Assembly (NCBI GenBank): GCA_964517875.1
Contig: CAZFEU010000034.1
Coordinates: 1 to 23,588, forward strand
Reading direction: 5' to 3'
Length of the DNA: 23,588 nt
Source of the DNA: JAJPXC01 sp964517875
Lineage (GTDB): Bacteria > Bacteroidota > Bacteroidia > Bacteroidales > Muribaculaceae
Part shown: piece by piece, positions 16,339-23,588 of the stretch
Numbering within the stretch: the first letter of the stretch is position 1
Layout: each line of letters opens with the position of its first letter
Notes under the pieces: model-generated
Seen by the model: only the letters and a program-made list of their open reading frames with translations
The model's database searches: none
What the model was told of the DNA's origin: nothing
Made by a program: the position numbers and the translations under genes

Positions 16339-17304
16339 TTATTTATGTTGATTGAATAGCCACTCTCGGGCTGCTGAGTTGCGGTAGGCGTAATCGAAAG
16401 AGTACATATGTTCGGTGGCAGGTGTCACTTCTACGCCTTCGGGAACAACCGTTCCCGGCTCAAATTGGAAGATGTTGACTGGAGCGCCCTTGCCGAGCAT
16501 CGTCTTTGCCATGTCGTCCTGCTGGCTCTGCGGTAGCTTGGCGCTCCATGGGGCGAAGGTGTAGCTTACGCCCTGATTGCGTGCAGCGTCCTCAATAGCT
16601 TCAATGCAGGGGTAGGCTTTCCCCTCGTTGCCTGATATGAAGTAAATGAAGTTGTGTTTAACCAGCGAGTCAAAAGTTGCCTTATCCCAATGTGAGTCTA
16701 CAAATATTGCAGCGGCGAACATCCGGGGATATGCTACATCGTAGTACATCGAAAGCATTCCGCCCATCGACTGTCCGGTAGTGTAAATGCGATCAGTGTC
16801 GATGTTGAGGTCGGAGTTGAGCGAGTTGAGCAAGCGTATTACGATGTCGGCCTCGTCGGTTGTCTGGTATGCGTCATTTACGGCCACTTCTGAGAATTGA
16901 GGCACCAGAACATAGCAAGGATGCTCCGATTGCCATTGTGCGGTGGTCCACACCTGAGCTCCTTCTTTAGTGGCGGGAAGTTTTACATCCTTGCCTGCTG
17001 TTGAGGCGTCGGCGATGAAAAGTACCAGCGGATAGCTCTTGTCCTTGTCGATGTTGGCTGGCGTAAACAGGTTGTATTTGAGTGTTTTGCCGGTTAAGGT
17101 GTCTTTGTATTCGAGCTGGGCGAAGTTTGAGGCCTGATCTTGATCAGCTTTCGGCTCGTTGACTGCGCTTGAGCTGGTGGCCGTAGAGTCAGTGGCACTT
17201 GAGGCCGATTGGCCGTTGCTGTCTGATTTGCATGATAATACTGTCATCGGCATGGCACAAGCAATAGCGATGTAGGCAATAGCCTTTAATTTGGGACTTT
17301 TCAT
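16339..17304 (-). CDS. Lipoprotein alpha/beta hydrolase (esterase/S9 peptidase-like)
   Basis: A 321-residue lipoprotein: signal sequence with VLSC, lipidated at C25, then a Ser/Thr/Ala-rich linker (about 29-58) that tethers the enzyme to the membrane. The hydrolase domain (about 65-318) has the nucleophile motif TTGQSMGG with S179 and a plausible catalytic H299 (TEHMYSFDYA). Where the acid usually sits there is ISGNEGKAYP, so the acid may be E227 rather than Asp. It resembles secreted prolyl-oligopeptidase/feruloyl-esterase-like lipoproteins of Bacteroidetes. It stands alone between a bidirectional terminator and a divergent promoter region. The substrate is unknown. Confidence 0.82.
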   Translation of the reverse strand: MKSPKLKAIAYIAIACAMPMTVLSCKSDSNGQSASSATDSTATSSSAVNEPKADQDQASNFAQLEYKDTLTGKTLKYNLFTPANIDKDKSYPLVLFIADASTAGKDVKLPATKEGAQVWTTAQWQSEHPCYVLVPQFSEVAVNDAYQTTDEADIVIRLLNSLNSDLNIDTDRIYTTGQSMGGMLSMYYDVAYPRMFAAAIFVDSHWDKATFDSLVKHNFIYFISGNEGKAYPCIEAIEDAARNQGVSYTFAPWSAKLPQSQQDDMAKTMLGKGAPVNIFQFEPGTVVPEGVEVTPATEHMYSFDYAYRNSAAREWLFNQHK

Positions 17305-17361
17305 AATGTAATTTTGATGTAGTTTTTAATACACTTATATAAATGATTTATGGCCGAAAAA

Positions 17362-17376
17362 GTTTAGCGACTAAAC
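17362..17376. promoter_or_regulatory. Inverted repeat in the divergent promoter region (possible operator)
   Basis: GTTTAG (17362-17367) and CTAAAC (17371-17376) form a perfect 6-bp inverted repeat around CGA, in the 137-base gap between the minus-strand lipoprotein hydrolase and the L,D-transpeptidase. No clear TAnnTTTG box is visible on either strand here. It could be a repressor site or chance. Confidence 0.3.
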
Positions 17377-17441
17377 GATAATTACATAAATGTTGTTATT
17401 AATTTCAGAGGGGATCAAACTTCCGCCCCCAGGGAATATAT

Positions 17442-18290
17442 ATGAAAACACACATTGAATTCACTTTGAGCGCAGCGATTTGCGCAATTATAACGTTGTC
17501 GTGGGGTTGCACATCCACGCCCCGTCTTCCATCAGAAAGCGCTATGGCTGCTGCCCCTGTGCACAGCCAGCCGGCACGTATCCAACCGCAAGTCACCGCT
17601 GGCCCTCAGCCCGGCGACACGGATTTCCACTTCCCTGACAATGATTCGCTCGTAAGCTATTTCAGCGCTCCGAAATATGCCGACGGTATACTCCCGGTTA
17701 TGGCACAGGAAGCGCCCGAATATGCTGAGCGCATCTTGTCCGACGATCATCCGAGCTTTATTGTGGCTGACAAGGCCAGCATGCGGGTGCTGCTATACGA
17801 CCATGATGGCAACCAGCTCAGAGCCTACGATATGGCATGCGCTAAGAATTATGGCAACAAGCACCGCGCTAATGATTGTCGCACCCCCGAGGGGCTGTTT
17901 ACCATCTCGGGTATATATAATAGCACCGACTGGCTCTACACCGACGAAAATGGTGTGACGTCACCGAAGCGAGGCCAATATGGACCGAGGTTCATGAGGC
18001 TAAACACACCACAGACTTCAAGTATAGGAATACACGGCACATGTGCGCCATGGTCAATGGGGCACCGCGCCAGCCACGGCTGCATACGACTCACCAATGA
18101 GCATATCACTGAATTAGCCTCGATGGTCACTCCGGGTACCATCGTCATCGTTCTCCCCGGTATCCGCGACCGCCGTATTGACCGAGCCGAGGGTATTGAC
18201 GTAGCTTATTTCCCCACGGCTCCAAAGTACTCGGTAAAGGCCGACGAGCGTCGCGCCATAGAGCATTTTCACGCATCACTCGGCAATTAA
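17442..18290 (+). CDS. L,D-transpeptidase (YkuD/ErfK-type) lipoprotein
   Basis: A 282-residue enzyme that makes or exchanges peptidoglycan cross-links through a catalytic cysteine, or attaches proteins to the wall. The N-terminal signal ends in SWGC (C23), so it is probably lipid-anchored in the periplasm. The YkuD domain spans about residues 100-240: SFIVADKASMRVLLYD, TPEGLFTISGIYNS, then the signature IHGTCAPWSMGHRASHGCIRL with H198, H212 and C214. The Pro/Ala-rich region before it is likely a flexible spacer. AGGGAA about 10 bases before the ATG supports the start. Confidence 0.9.
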   Translation: MKTHIEFTLSAAICAIITLSWGCTSTPRLPSESAMAAAPVHSQPARIQPQVTAGPQPGDTDFHFPDNDSLVSYFSAPKYADGILPVMAQEAPEYAERILSDDHPSFIVADKASMRVLLYDHDGNQLRAYDMACAKNYGNKHRANDCRTPEGLFTISGIYNSTDWLYTDENGVTSPKRGQYGPRFMRLNTPQTSSIGIHGTCAPWSMGHRASHGCIRLTNEHITELASMVTPGTIVIVLPGIRDRRIDRAEGIDVAYFPTAPKYSVKADERRAIEHFHASLGN

Positions 18291-18346
18291 GATGCCTCAA
18301 TTATTCACTTCCCGTATTTGTATTATGAGTTTTCGGTAATTCTTGC

Positions 18347-18354
18347 TAAATTTG
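18347..18354 (+). promoter_or_regulatory. -7 box of the carbonic anhydrase gene
   Basis: TAAATTTG matches TAnnTTTG and lies 30 bases before the ATG at 18385. The nearest TTTG (18317-18320) is 26 bases upstream, longer than the usual 19-21. Confidence 0.5.
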
Positions 18355-18384
18355 GGGTCAATAATAAAAATTAAACTGAAACTT

Positions 18385-18924
18385 ATGATTGACCAGATTT
18401 TAAAGTATAACCGAGAATTTGTTGAGCGCAACGGTTATGAAGAGTTCATCACCTCGAAATATCCTGACAAGAAGATTGCGATTGTCACATGTATGGACAC
18501 GCGCCTGGTGGCGTTGTTGCCTGCGGCGCTTGGTATCAAGAACGGCGATGTGAAGATCATCAAGAATGCCGGAGGTACCATCACCAATCCATTTGACTCC
18601 ACCGTGCGCTCGCTCCTTGTAGCTATATATGAGCTTGGAGTGAACGAGGTGATGATAATCGGGCATACGGGGTGTGGCGTTCAGGGTATGGATGCCGTTG
18701 AGATGCTGCATCTGATGCGTGAGCGCGGCATTTCCGAGGAACATATCAATCTGATGATGCACTGCGGCATCGACCTGAAGAAGTGGTTGCATGGATTTGA
18801 CGACACTGAGCAGGCCGTGCGCGACACCGTTGACTTGGTGAGCAACCATCCGCTTGTGCCCGCCGATGTAGTGGTGCGGGGCTACATCATGGATTCTACC
18901 ACCGGTGAGCTCACTCCGCTATAA
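18385..18924 (+). CDS. Beta-class carbonic anhydrase
   Basis: A 179-residue cytoplasmic zinc enzyme that interconverts CO2 and bicarbonate. Zinc ligands C36 (TCMDTR), H94 and C97 (GHTGCG) and the catalytic pair D38-R40 are present. The size and the KNAGGTITNPFDSTVRSL segment resemble the small Cab-type beta enzymes found in archaea and Gram-positive bacteria. I start it at ATG 18385 (MIDQILKYN); an in-frame ATG at 18343 overlaps the promoter. It supplies bicarbonate for carboxylation in a CO2-dependent gut anaerobe (inferred). It appears monocistronic. Confidence 0.92.
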   Translation: MIDQILKYNREFVERNGYEEFITSKYPDKKIAIVTCMDTRLVALLPAALGIKNGDVKIIKNAGGTITNPFDSTVRSLLVAIYELGVNEVMIIGHTGCGVQGMDAVEMLHLMRERGISEEHINLMMHCGIDLKKWLHGFDDTEQAVRDTVDLVSNHPLVPADVVVRGYIMDSTTGELTPL

Positions 18925-18978
18925 TTACCATGTCGCCGTTTACTCTAATAGCGAAATGTTTATAACTTATTAAGATAA

Positions 18979-19021
18979 TTGCGGTGCGTTTTAATAAATA
19001 TTTGCTATCTTTGCACCGCAA
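18979..19021 (+). promoter_or_regulatory. nuo operon promoter inside a 9-bp inverted repeat
   Basis: TATCTTTG (19006-19013) matches TAnnTTTG and is the likely -7 box of the nuo operon. No TTTG lies 19-21 bases upstream. The promoter is bracketed by a perfect inverted repeat, TTGCGGTGC (18979-18987) and GCACCGCAA (19013-19021), whose right arm starts on the last base of the -7 box. A dimeric regulator binding both arms could control initiation. Confidence 0.6.
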
Positions 19022-19072
19022 AATCGCATGTGCGCATGCCCGTAAGGGTGGCGTGAAGATGACAAAAGGCTG

Positions 19073-19121
19073 GCCTTTAGCTTGTTGGTAGCAAGCAATA
19101 GGCGGCTGATGGCTATTTTTT
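19073..19121 (+). promoter_or_regulatory. Structured leader of the nuo operon: hairpin followed by a T run
   Basis: Bases 19073-19084 pair with 19092-19103 (10 of 12 positions; inner GCTTG/CAAGC, outer GCCT/AGGC) and a six-T run follows at 19116-19121, 40 bases before nuoA. Smaller hairpins precede it (GCATG/CATGC at 19026-19039). The gap between hairpin and T run is too long for a classic terminator, so a leader structure is more likely than a stop signal. No known riboswitch is recognised. Confidence 0.4.
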
Positions 19122-19161
19122 GCGACATATATGGTAATTATTTTGATTGAACTATAAGTTT

Positions 19162-19542
19162 ATGATAACATTACACATTTTCGGCATCGACAACAGCGCC
19201 TTGCTCGCCGTAGTGGCAGCCCTGACGGGCGCCGGCCTTGTGGCGCTGGCCTTATGGCTTGCCGGCTTGATTTCTCCCCGGTCGTTCAACCCTCAGAAAG
19301 GTGAAGCTTACGAATGCGGTATACCCACACGCGGCGCATCTATGACGCGCTTCCATGTGGGTTATTATTTATTTGCCATTCTCTTCCTGATGTTCGACGT
19401 GGAGACCGTTTTCCTCTACCCATGGGCTGTGAGGATGCGCGAGCTTGGAGCGCAGGGCTTGATTAGTATCGCTGTATTCTTCGGTGTATTAGTGCTGGGC
19501 TTGATCTATGCCTGGCGGAAAGGAGCTTTGGAATGGAAGTGA
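19162..19542 (+). CDS. nuoA: NADH-quinone oxidoreductase subunit A
   Basis: A 126-residue inner-membrane protein of respiratory complex I with three membrane helices (about 10-32, 68-88, 98-116). Family signatures are FNPQKGEAYECGIP and the loop FHVGYYLFAILFLMFDVETVFLYPWA, whose acidic pair lies in the quinone/proton path. I start it at ATG 19162 (MITLHIF) rather than the upstream in-frame TTG at 19147. It overlaps nuoB by 10 bases and opens the operon. Confidence 0.96.
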   Translation: MITLHIFGIDNSALLAVVAALTGAGLVALALWLAGLISPRSFNPQKGEAYECGIPTRGASMTRFHVGYYLFAILFLMFDVETVFLYPWAVRMRELGAQGLISIAVFFGVLVLGLIYAWRKGALEWK

Positions 19543-20156
19543 CCACCAAGAGCATGCCATATGAGGCATGGAAGGACAATGAATATATCGAGGGCCTGGT
19601 AAAGGAGCTAAACGACCACGGTGCCAACATTATAGTTGGTTCGCTCGACAAGCTCATCAACTGGGGTCGCAGCAACTCTCTGTGGCCTTTGACATTCGCC
19701 ACCAGCTGCTGCGGCATCGAATTCGTTTCGCTTGGCGCCGCGCGCTTCGACATGGCTCGCTTCGGATGGGAAGTAGCCCGTTCGTCGCCACGCCAGGCCG
19801 ACTTCATGATGGTGGCCGGTACGATTGTAAACCGTATGGTGCCCGTGTTCCGCCGCTTATACGACCAGCTTGCCGAGCCCAAGTATGTCATAGCATGCGG
19901 CTCATGCGCCATCTCTGGTGGCCCCTTCCGCAATAGCTATCACGTGGCAAAGGGCATCGAGGATATAGTGCCGGTAGATGTGTTTGTGCCTGGTTGTCCG
20001 CCTCGTCCCGAGGCCATGATCTACGGCATCATGCAGCTTTCCCGTAAGATTAAGGTTGAACGCTTCTTCGGAGGAGTCAACCGTCAGGAGAAACAGCAAG
20101 AATTTCTCGCATCGCATCCTGTACCAGGTGTTGACGATGCCAAACCGCAGGATTAA
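19533..20156 (+). CDS. nuoB: NADH-quinone oxidoreductase subunit B (N2 cluster)
   Basis: A 207-residue peripheral subunit of complex I that holds the terminal [4Fe-4S] cluster N2 and passes electrons to quinone. The four ligands are visible: C59 and C60 (ATSCCGIEF), C125 (CGSCAISGG) and C155 (VPGCPPRPEA). It overlaps nuoA by 10 bases, implying translational coupling. The last 25 residues are a charged tail of variable type. Confidence 0.96.
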   Translation: MEVTTKSMPYEAWKDNEYIEGLVKELNDHGANIIVGSLDKLINWGRSNSLWPLTFATSCCGIEFVSLGAARFDMARFGWEVARSSPRQADFMMVAGTIVNRMVPVFRRLYDQLAEPKYVIACGSCAISGGPFRNSYHVAKGIEDIVPVDVFVPGCPPRPEAMIYGIMQLSRKIKVERFFGGVNRQEKQQEFLASHPVPGVDDAKPQD

Positions 20157-20205
20157 TAAACCCAGGTATAACAAGAATATATAAACCATATAACCATTAT
20201 CACCA

Positions 20206-21837
20206 ATGGCCAATATACAGGATAAGATAGCACAGGTGTTTCCCCAAGCCACATTCGAGGAGGGGGAAACCTTGCTTGTAAATATCCCCGATGCCCAATG
20301 GCATCAGTTAGCGCAGACTCTCCGCGATGACCCAGAGCTGTCGTTCGACTATCTCGTGACAATCGTGGGCATGGACTGGAAGGACAAGCTGGGATGCGTC
20401 TACTACCTCATTTCCACAAAGCACAACCACATGGTGTCGGTGAAAGTAGCCACAGGCAACCGCGAGAAGCCGATGCTTCACTCCATCGCCGACCTGTGGA
20501 GCATAGCCGGGATATATGAGCGCGAGGTCTACGACTTCTTCGGCATCATATTCATTAACAACCCTGATATGCGTCGCCTTTTCCTGTCGGTCGACTGGAA
20601 AGGATATCCTCTGCGTAAGGACTACGATGACGCTGACCCCAACCTTAACCCTGTAAGCATAGAGAACGAGCGACAGGACGACAATACCTACACATGGGTT
20701 GAGGGCGCTAACGGAAGTGTGCAGAAGAAGACTGTGCCGATGTTCAAGGAGGATGACTTCGTGATCAATATCGGTCCGCAGCATCCCGCCACACACGGCG
20801 TGCTCCGATTCCGCACTGCAGTTGATGGCGAAACAATCAAGAAAATTGACGTTTACATGGGTTATATCCACCGCGGTGTGGAGAAACTCTGTGAGAAGCT
20901 CACATACCCCCAGACACTCCACTTCATGGATCGTCTGGACTACTTCTCAGCTCACAACTATCACCACGGTCTGTGCCTTTGCATCGAAAAGGCTGCCGGC
21001 ATCGAGGCAACTCCCCGCGCTCAGGTGATACGCGTGCTGATGGACGAGTTGAGCCGTATAGCATCGCACTGCCTTTTCATAGGTACTTATTGCATGGACC
21101 TCGGGGCTACCACAATGCTCTTCTACACACTGCGTGTGCGCGAGCAGATACTCGACATCATGGAGAAGACCTGCGGTGCCCGCATGACATTCAACTACGA
21201 CTGTATCGGTGGTGTGATGCAGGATCTTGACCCCAACTTCGTGAACGACGTGAAGGAATTGCTGGCGGTGCTTCCAAAGAACATCAAGGAATACAACAAG
21301 ATATTCACCGGCAACGTCATTGCCAAGAACCGTCTTGAGAATGTGGGCGTGCTCACACGCGAGGACGCAATTTCATGGGCAGTGACAGGCCCCTCAGGGC
21401 GCGGCTCAGGCTGGGCATGCGACGTGCGTAAAACCCACCCCTACAGCATTTACTCACAGCTTGACTTTGAGGAAGTGGTGCGTACCGAGGGTGACTCAAT
21501 GGCCCGCTTCAAGGTGCGCATGGACGAGATGGAACAGTCGGCTCGCATCATCGAGCAGCTCATCGACAATATCCCCGAGGGCGACATCTGCGCCAAGGTG
21601 CCCAAGGTGCTCAAGCTACCTCAGGGACATTGGTTCCAGTTGGTAGAGGGATGCCGCGGAGCTTTTGGCATCTACATCGAGAGCGACGGCACTGCTTCGC
21701 CCTACCGCTTGAAGATAGCTCCCCCATGTCTGCCGCTGGCCGCAGTGGTTGATCATATAACACGCGGGGGCAAGATTGCCGATCTCATCACAATCGGTGG
21801 CTCGCTCGACTACATTGTGCCTGACATGGACCGTTAA
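20206..21837 (+). CDS. nuoCD: NADH-quinone oxidoreductase, fused subunits C and D
   Basis: A 543-residue fusion. Residues 1-160 are the 30-kDa NuoC domain (IYEREVYDFFGIIF, RRLFLSVDWKGYPLRKDY). After a linker, residues 185-543 are the 49-kDa NuoD domain with GPQHPATHGVLRF, whose His lines the quinone site, and DRLDYFSAHNYHHG, whose Tyr is the other quinone contact. The end VDHITRGGKIADLITIGGSLDYIVPDMDR includes the D-subunit ending. NuoD is the hydrogenase-large-subunit relative that, with NuoB, reduces quinone. The C-D fusion is usual in this bacterial group. No gene is interrupted. It lies 49 bases after nuoB and 26 before nuoH. Confidence 0.96.
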   Translation: MANIQDKIAQVFPQATFEEGETLLVNIPDAQWHQLAQTLRDDPELSFDYLVTIVGMDWKDKLGCVYYLISTKHNHMVSVKVATGNREKPMLHSIADLWSIAGIYEREVYDFFGIIFINNPDMRRLFLSVDWKGYPLRKDYDDADPNLNPVSIENERQDDNTYTWVEGANGSVQKKTVPMFKEDDFVINIGPQHPATHGVLRFRTAVDGETIKKIDVYMGYIHRGVEKLCEKLTYPQTLHFMDRLDYFSAHNYHHGLCLCIEKAAGIEATPRAQVIRVLMDELSRIASHCLFIGTYCMDLGATTMLFYTLRVREQILDIMEKTCGARMTFNYDCIGGVMQDLDPNFVNDVKELLAVLPKNIKEYNKIFTGNVIAKNRLENVGVLTREDAISWAVTGPSGRGSGWACDVRKTHPYSIYSQLDFEEVVRTEGDSMARFKVRMDEMEQSARIIEQLIDNIPEGDICAKVPKVLKLPQGHWFQLVEGCRGAFGIYIESDGTASPYRLKIAPPCLPLAAVVDHITRGGKIADLITIGGSLDYIVPDMDR

Positions 21838-21863
21838 CCAATCACGAATCATCACATATAATA

Positions 21864-22955
21864 ATGATAACCAATAAAGTTTTCGATTTTACATCGGTAG
21901 GCGACTGGATTCATCAGGCGTTGGTGTCGTTTATGCCCGACTGGCTTGCCATCACCACCGAGTGTGTGCTTGTGGGCGTAGTGCTGCTGCTGGCTTACGC
22001 TCTGTTGGCATTATTCTACATCTATTTTGAGCGCAAGGTGTGCGCAGCTTTCCAGTGCCGTCTTGGCCCGAACCGTGTGGGTCCGTTGGGATTGCTGCAG
22101 AGCTTCGCCGATATGTTCAAGATTCTCATCAAGGAGCTTATTGTGCTGAAGAATATCGACAGATTTCTTTTTGCCCTTGCTCCCTACCTCGTGATTATAG
22201 CTTCGATGCTCGCATTTGCGTGTCTGCCTTGGGGCAAGGGAATGCAGATTCTCGATTTCAACATCGGCATCTTCTTCCTCGTGGCTGTATCGTCGATTGG
22301 CGTGCTCGGCATCCTGCTCGCAGGTTGGTCGTCTAATAACAAATATACCTTGATTGGTGCGCTTCGTTCGGGAGCGCAGATGGTGAGCTATGAGCTTTCA
22401 ATCGGTCTGTCGGTTCTTACCATGGTGTGCCTTGCAGGCACAATGAGTATCACCGGCATCGTTGAAGCTCAGGACAATCTGTGGTTTATCTTCTCGGGAC
22501 ATATCCCGGCAATCATCGCATTCATTATTTATATGATAGCCGGTACAGCTGAGACCAACCGCGGACCCTTTGACCTTCCCGAGGCCGAGAGTGAGCTTAC
22601 TGCCGGATACCACACTGAGTATTCGGGTATCCACTTCGGTTTCTTCTACCTGGCCGAGTACCTCAACCTGTTCATTGTAGGTGGCGTAGCGAGCTTGCTG
22701 TTCTTCGGCGGTTGGATGCCCCTGCATATCCCCGGATGGGAAGCATTCAACAATGTGATGGATTATATACCCGGTATCCTTTGGTTCCTTGGTAAAGCCA
22801 TCGCGCTGACATTTGTAATTATATGGTTTAAGTGGACATTCCCTCGCTTGCGTATCGACCAGTTGTTGTCGCTCGAGTGGAAATATCTTCTCCCCATCAA
22901 CCTGTTCAACCTTGTGCTGATGGTGATAGTGATAATCTACGGTCTCCACTTCTAA
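21864..22955 (+). CDS. nuoH: NADH-quinone oxidoreductase subunit H
   Basis: A 363-residue, multi-helix inner-membrane subunit that forms the quinone-binding chamber and links electron transfer to ion pumping. Signatures: ERKVCAAFQCRLGPNRVG near the first helix, FADMFKILIKE, and AETNRGPFDLPEAESELTAG with the conserved acidic residues of the E-channel. Length is close to the family. Where nuoI would be expected next, atpD follows after 54 bases. Confidence 0.96.
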   Translation: MITNKVFDFTSVGDWIHQALVSFMPDWLAITTECVLVGVVLLLAYALLALFYIYFERKVCAAFQCRLGPNRVGPLGLLQSFADMFKILIKELIVLKNIDRFLFALAPYLVIIASMLAFACLPWGKGMQILDFNIGIFFLVAVSSIGVLGILLAGWSSNNKYTLIGALRSGAQMVSYELSIGLSVLTMVCLAGTMSITGIVEAQDNLWFIFSGHIPAIIAFIIYMIAGTAETNRGPFDLPEAESELTAGYHTEYSGIHFGFFYLAEYLNLFIVGGVASLLFFGGWMPLHIPGWEAFNNVMDYIPGILWFLGKAIALTFVIIWFKWTFPRLRIDQLLSLEWKYLLPINLFNLVLMVIVIIYGLHF

Positions 22956-23009
22956 TCTAAGGGAAAAGCTCCGATATACTGACAACTGAAAAAATACAAT
23001 ATACTCCCA

Positions 23010-23588
23010 ATGAGCGAGAAATACGGAAAAATAGCCCAAGTCATCGGCCCGGTAGTCGATGTGATATTCGAGGGTGACGACAACATGCTCCCCCCGATCT
23101 ACACCGCCCTCAAGGCCGACCGTGGCGACGGACAAGAGTTGATACTCGAAGTGGAGCAACATATCGGTGAGGACACCGTGCGTTGCGTGGCTATGGAGAG
23201 CACCGATGGCCTACGCCGCGGCCTGCGCGTCGACAACCTTGAGCGCCCAATAGCCGTGCCTACCGGCAATCAGGTGAAGGGTCGCTTGCTCAACGTGGTG
23301 GGTGAGGCAATCGACCACCTTCCTGAGCTGAAGCGCGACAACCTGCGTCCCATCCATCAACCTGCACCCGAGTTCGATCAACTCACCATCGGCACCGAGA
23401 TTCTGTACACCGGTATCAAGGTGATCGACCTGCTCGAGCCCTACAGCAAGGGTGGTAAAATCGGTCTGTTTGGTGGTGCCGGCGTGGGCAAGACCGTGCT
23501 CATCATGGAGCTTATCAATAACATTGCCAAAGGACACAACGGATTCTCGGTGTTCACCGGAGTCGGAGAGCGTACCCGCGAGGGTAAT
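23010..23588 (+). CDS. atpD: F1F0-ATP synthase beta subunit (N-terminal 193 residues, truncated by window)
   Basis: The visible part contains the N-terminal beta-barrel (KIAQVIGPVVDVIFEGD), GQELILEVEQHIGEDTVRCVAM, and the catalytic nucleotide-binding start with Walker A GGAGVGKT (residues 155-162) and GERTREGN at the edge. It is therefore the catalytic beta subunit rather than alpha. No stop occurs before base 23588. In Bacteroidetes, atpD commonly leads the F1 operon. No TAnnTTTG box lies in the 54-base gap after nuoH, so it may be read from the nuo promoter. Confidence 0.96.
   Translation, partial: MSEKYGKIAQVIGPVVDVIFEGDDNMLPPIYTALKADRGDGQELILEVEQHIGEDTVRCVAMESTDGLRRGLRVDNLERPIAVPTGNQVKGRLLNVVGEAIDHLPELKRDNLRPIHQPAPEFDQLTIGTEILYTGIKVIDLLEPYSKGGKIGLFGGAGVGKTVLIMELINNIAKGHNGFSVFTGVGERTREGN

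Noticed and set aside
20308..20922. 204-codon minus-strand frame within nuoCD
   Set aside because: It is fully antisense to the conserved NuoC and NuoD domains, with no independent evidence of coding.
22398..23162. 254-codon minus-strand frame across nuoH and atpD
   Set aside because: It is a mirror of two strongly conserved genes; its His/Glu-rich translation is typical of antisense frames in GC-balanced genes.

Overview
The window looks like a Bacteroidales chromosome. Promoters of the Bacteroidetes type (-7 box TAnnTTTG, in one case with a TTTG -33 box) precede several genes. The NADH dehydrogenase genes run nuoA-nuoB-fused nuoCD-nuoH with no nuoE/F/G in between. There is a PF14905-like outer-membrane barrel with a CarboxypepD_reg-like N-terminus, an AraC-controlled flavodoxin/aldo-keto reductase operon, and a Wza/Wzc/CpsB set of the kind common in gut Bacteroidales. 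A Muribaculaceae-like gut member is my guess; the sequence does not prove the family.

Layout. (1) 1-2855: the 3' part of a very large, AT-rich gene that enters from the left edge. Its protein resembles the C-terminal half of giant STAND-type NTPases often linked to anti-phage defence. (2) 2856-3227: non-coding, with a possible terminator and an unusual cluster of ATTGGATA/TATCCAAT inverted repeats. (3) 3228-7506: an AraC-family regulator divergent from a tight operon of a sugar O-acetyltransferase, an exported Cys-type alpha/beta hydrolase, a lipoprotein that fuses flavodoxin to aldo-keto reductase, and the stub of an FMN-reductase gene. Two 14-bp direct repeats spaced 21 bp lie between the divergent promoters and are a convincing AraC operator. 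(4) 7627-10535: two outer-membrane proteins, a small beta-barrel and a CarboxypepD_reg/OMP barrel.

(5) 10690-16313: a compact polysaccharide export and regulation module (Wza-like lipoprotein, Wzc-like tyrosine autokinase with a tyrosine-rich tail, CpsB/YwqE-like phosphatase, nucleotide-sugar dehydrogenase), closed by a strong GC-rich hairpin. It contains no glycosyltransferase, flippase or polymerase. (6) 16339-18924: a lipoprotein esterase/peptidase-like alpha/beta hydrolase on the minus strand, then an L,D-transpeptidase lipoprotein and a beta-carbonic anhydrase on the plus strand.

(7) 18979-23588: a structured promoter/leader, then nuoA, nuoB, nuoCD and nuoH, followed directly by atpD (F1 beta), which runs off the right edge. 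The expected next genes (nuoI, J, K, L, M, N) are replaced by the start of an F-ATPase operon, so redox-driven ion pumping and ATP synthesis may be transcriptionally linked here.

The strongest leads are the giant defence-like gene at the left edge, the AraC operator with its exported redox operon (including the lipoprotein flavodoxin-AKR fusion), the hairpin cluster at 3101-3186, and the nuoH-atpD junction. No tRNA, rRNA, CRISPR array, insertion sequence or transposase was seen.
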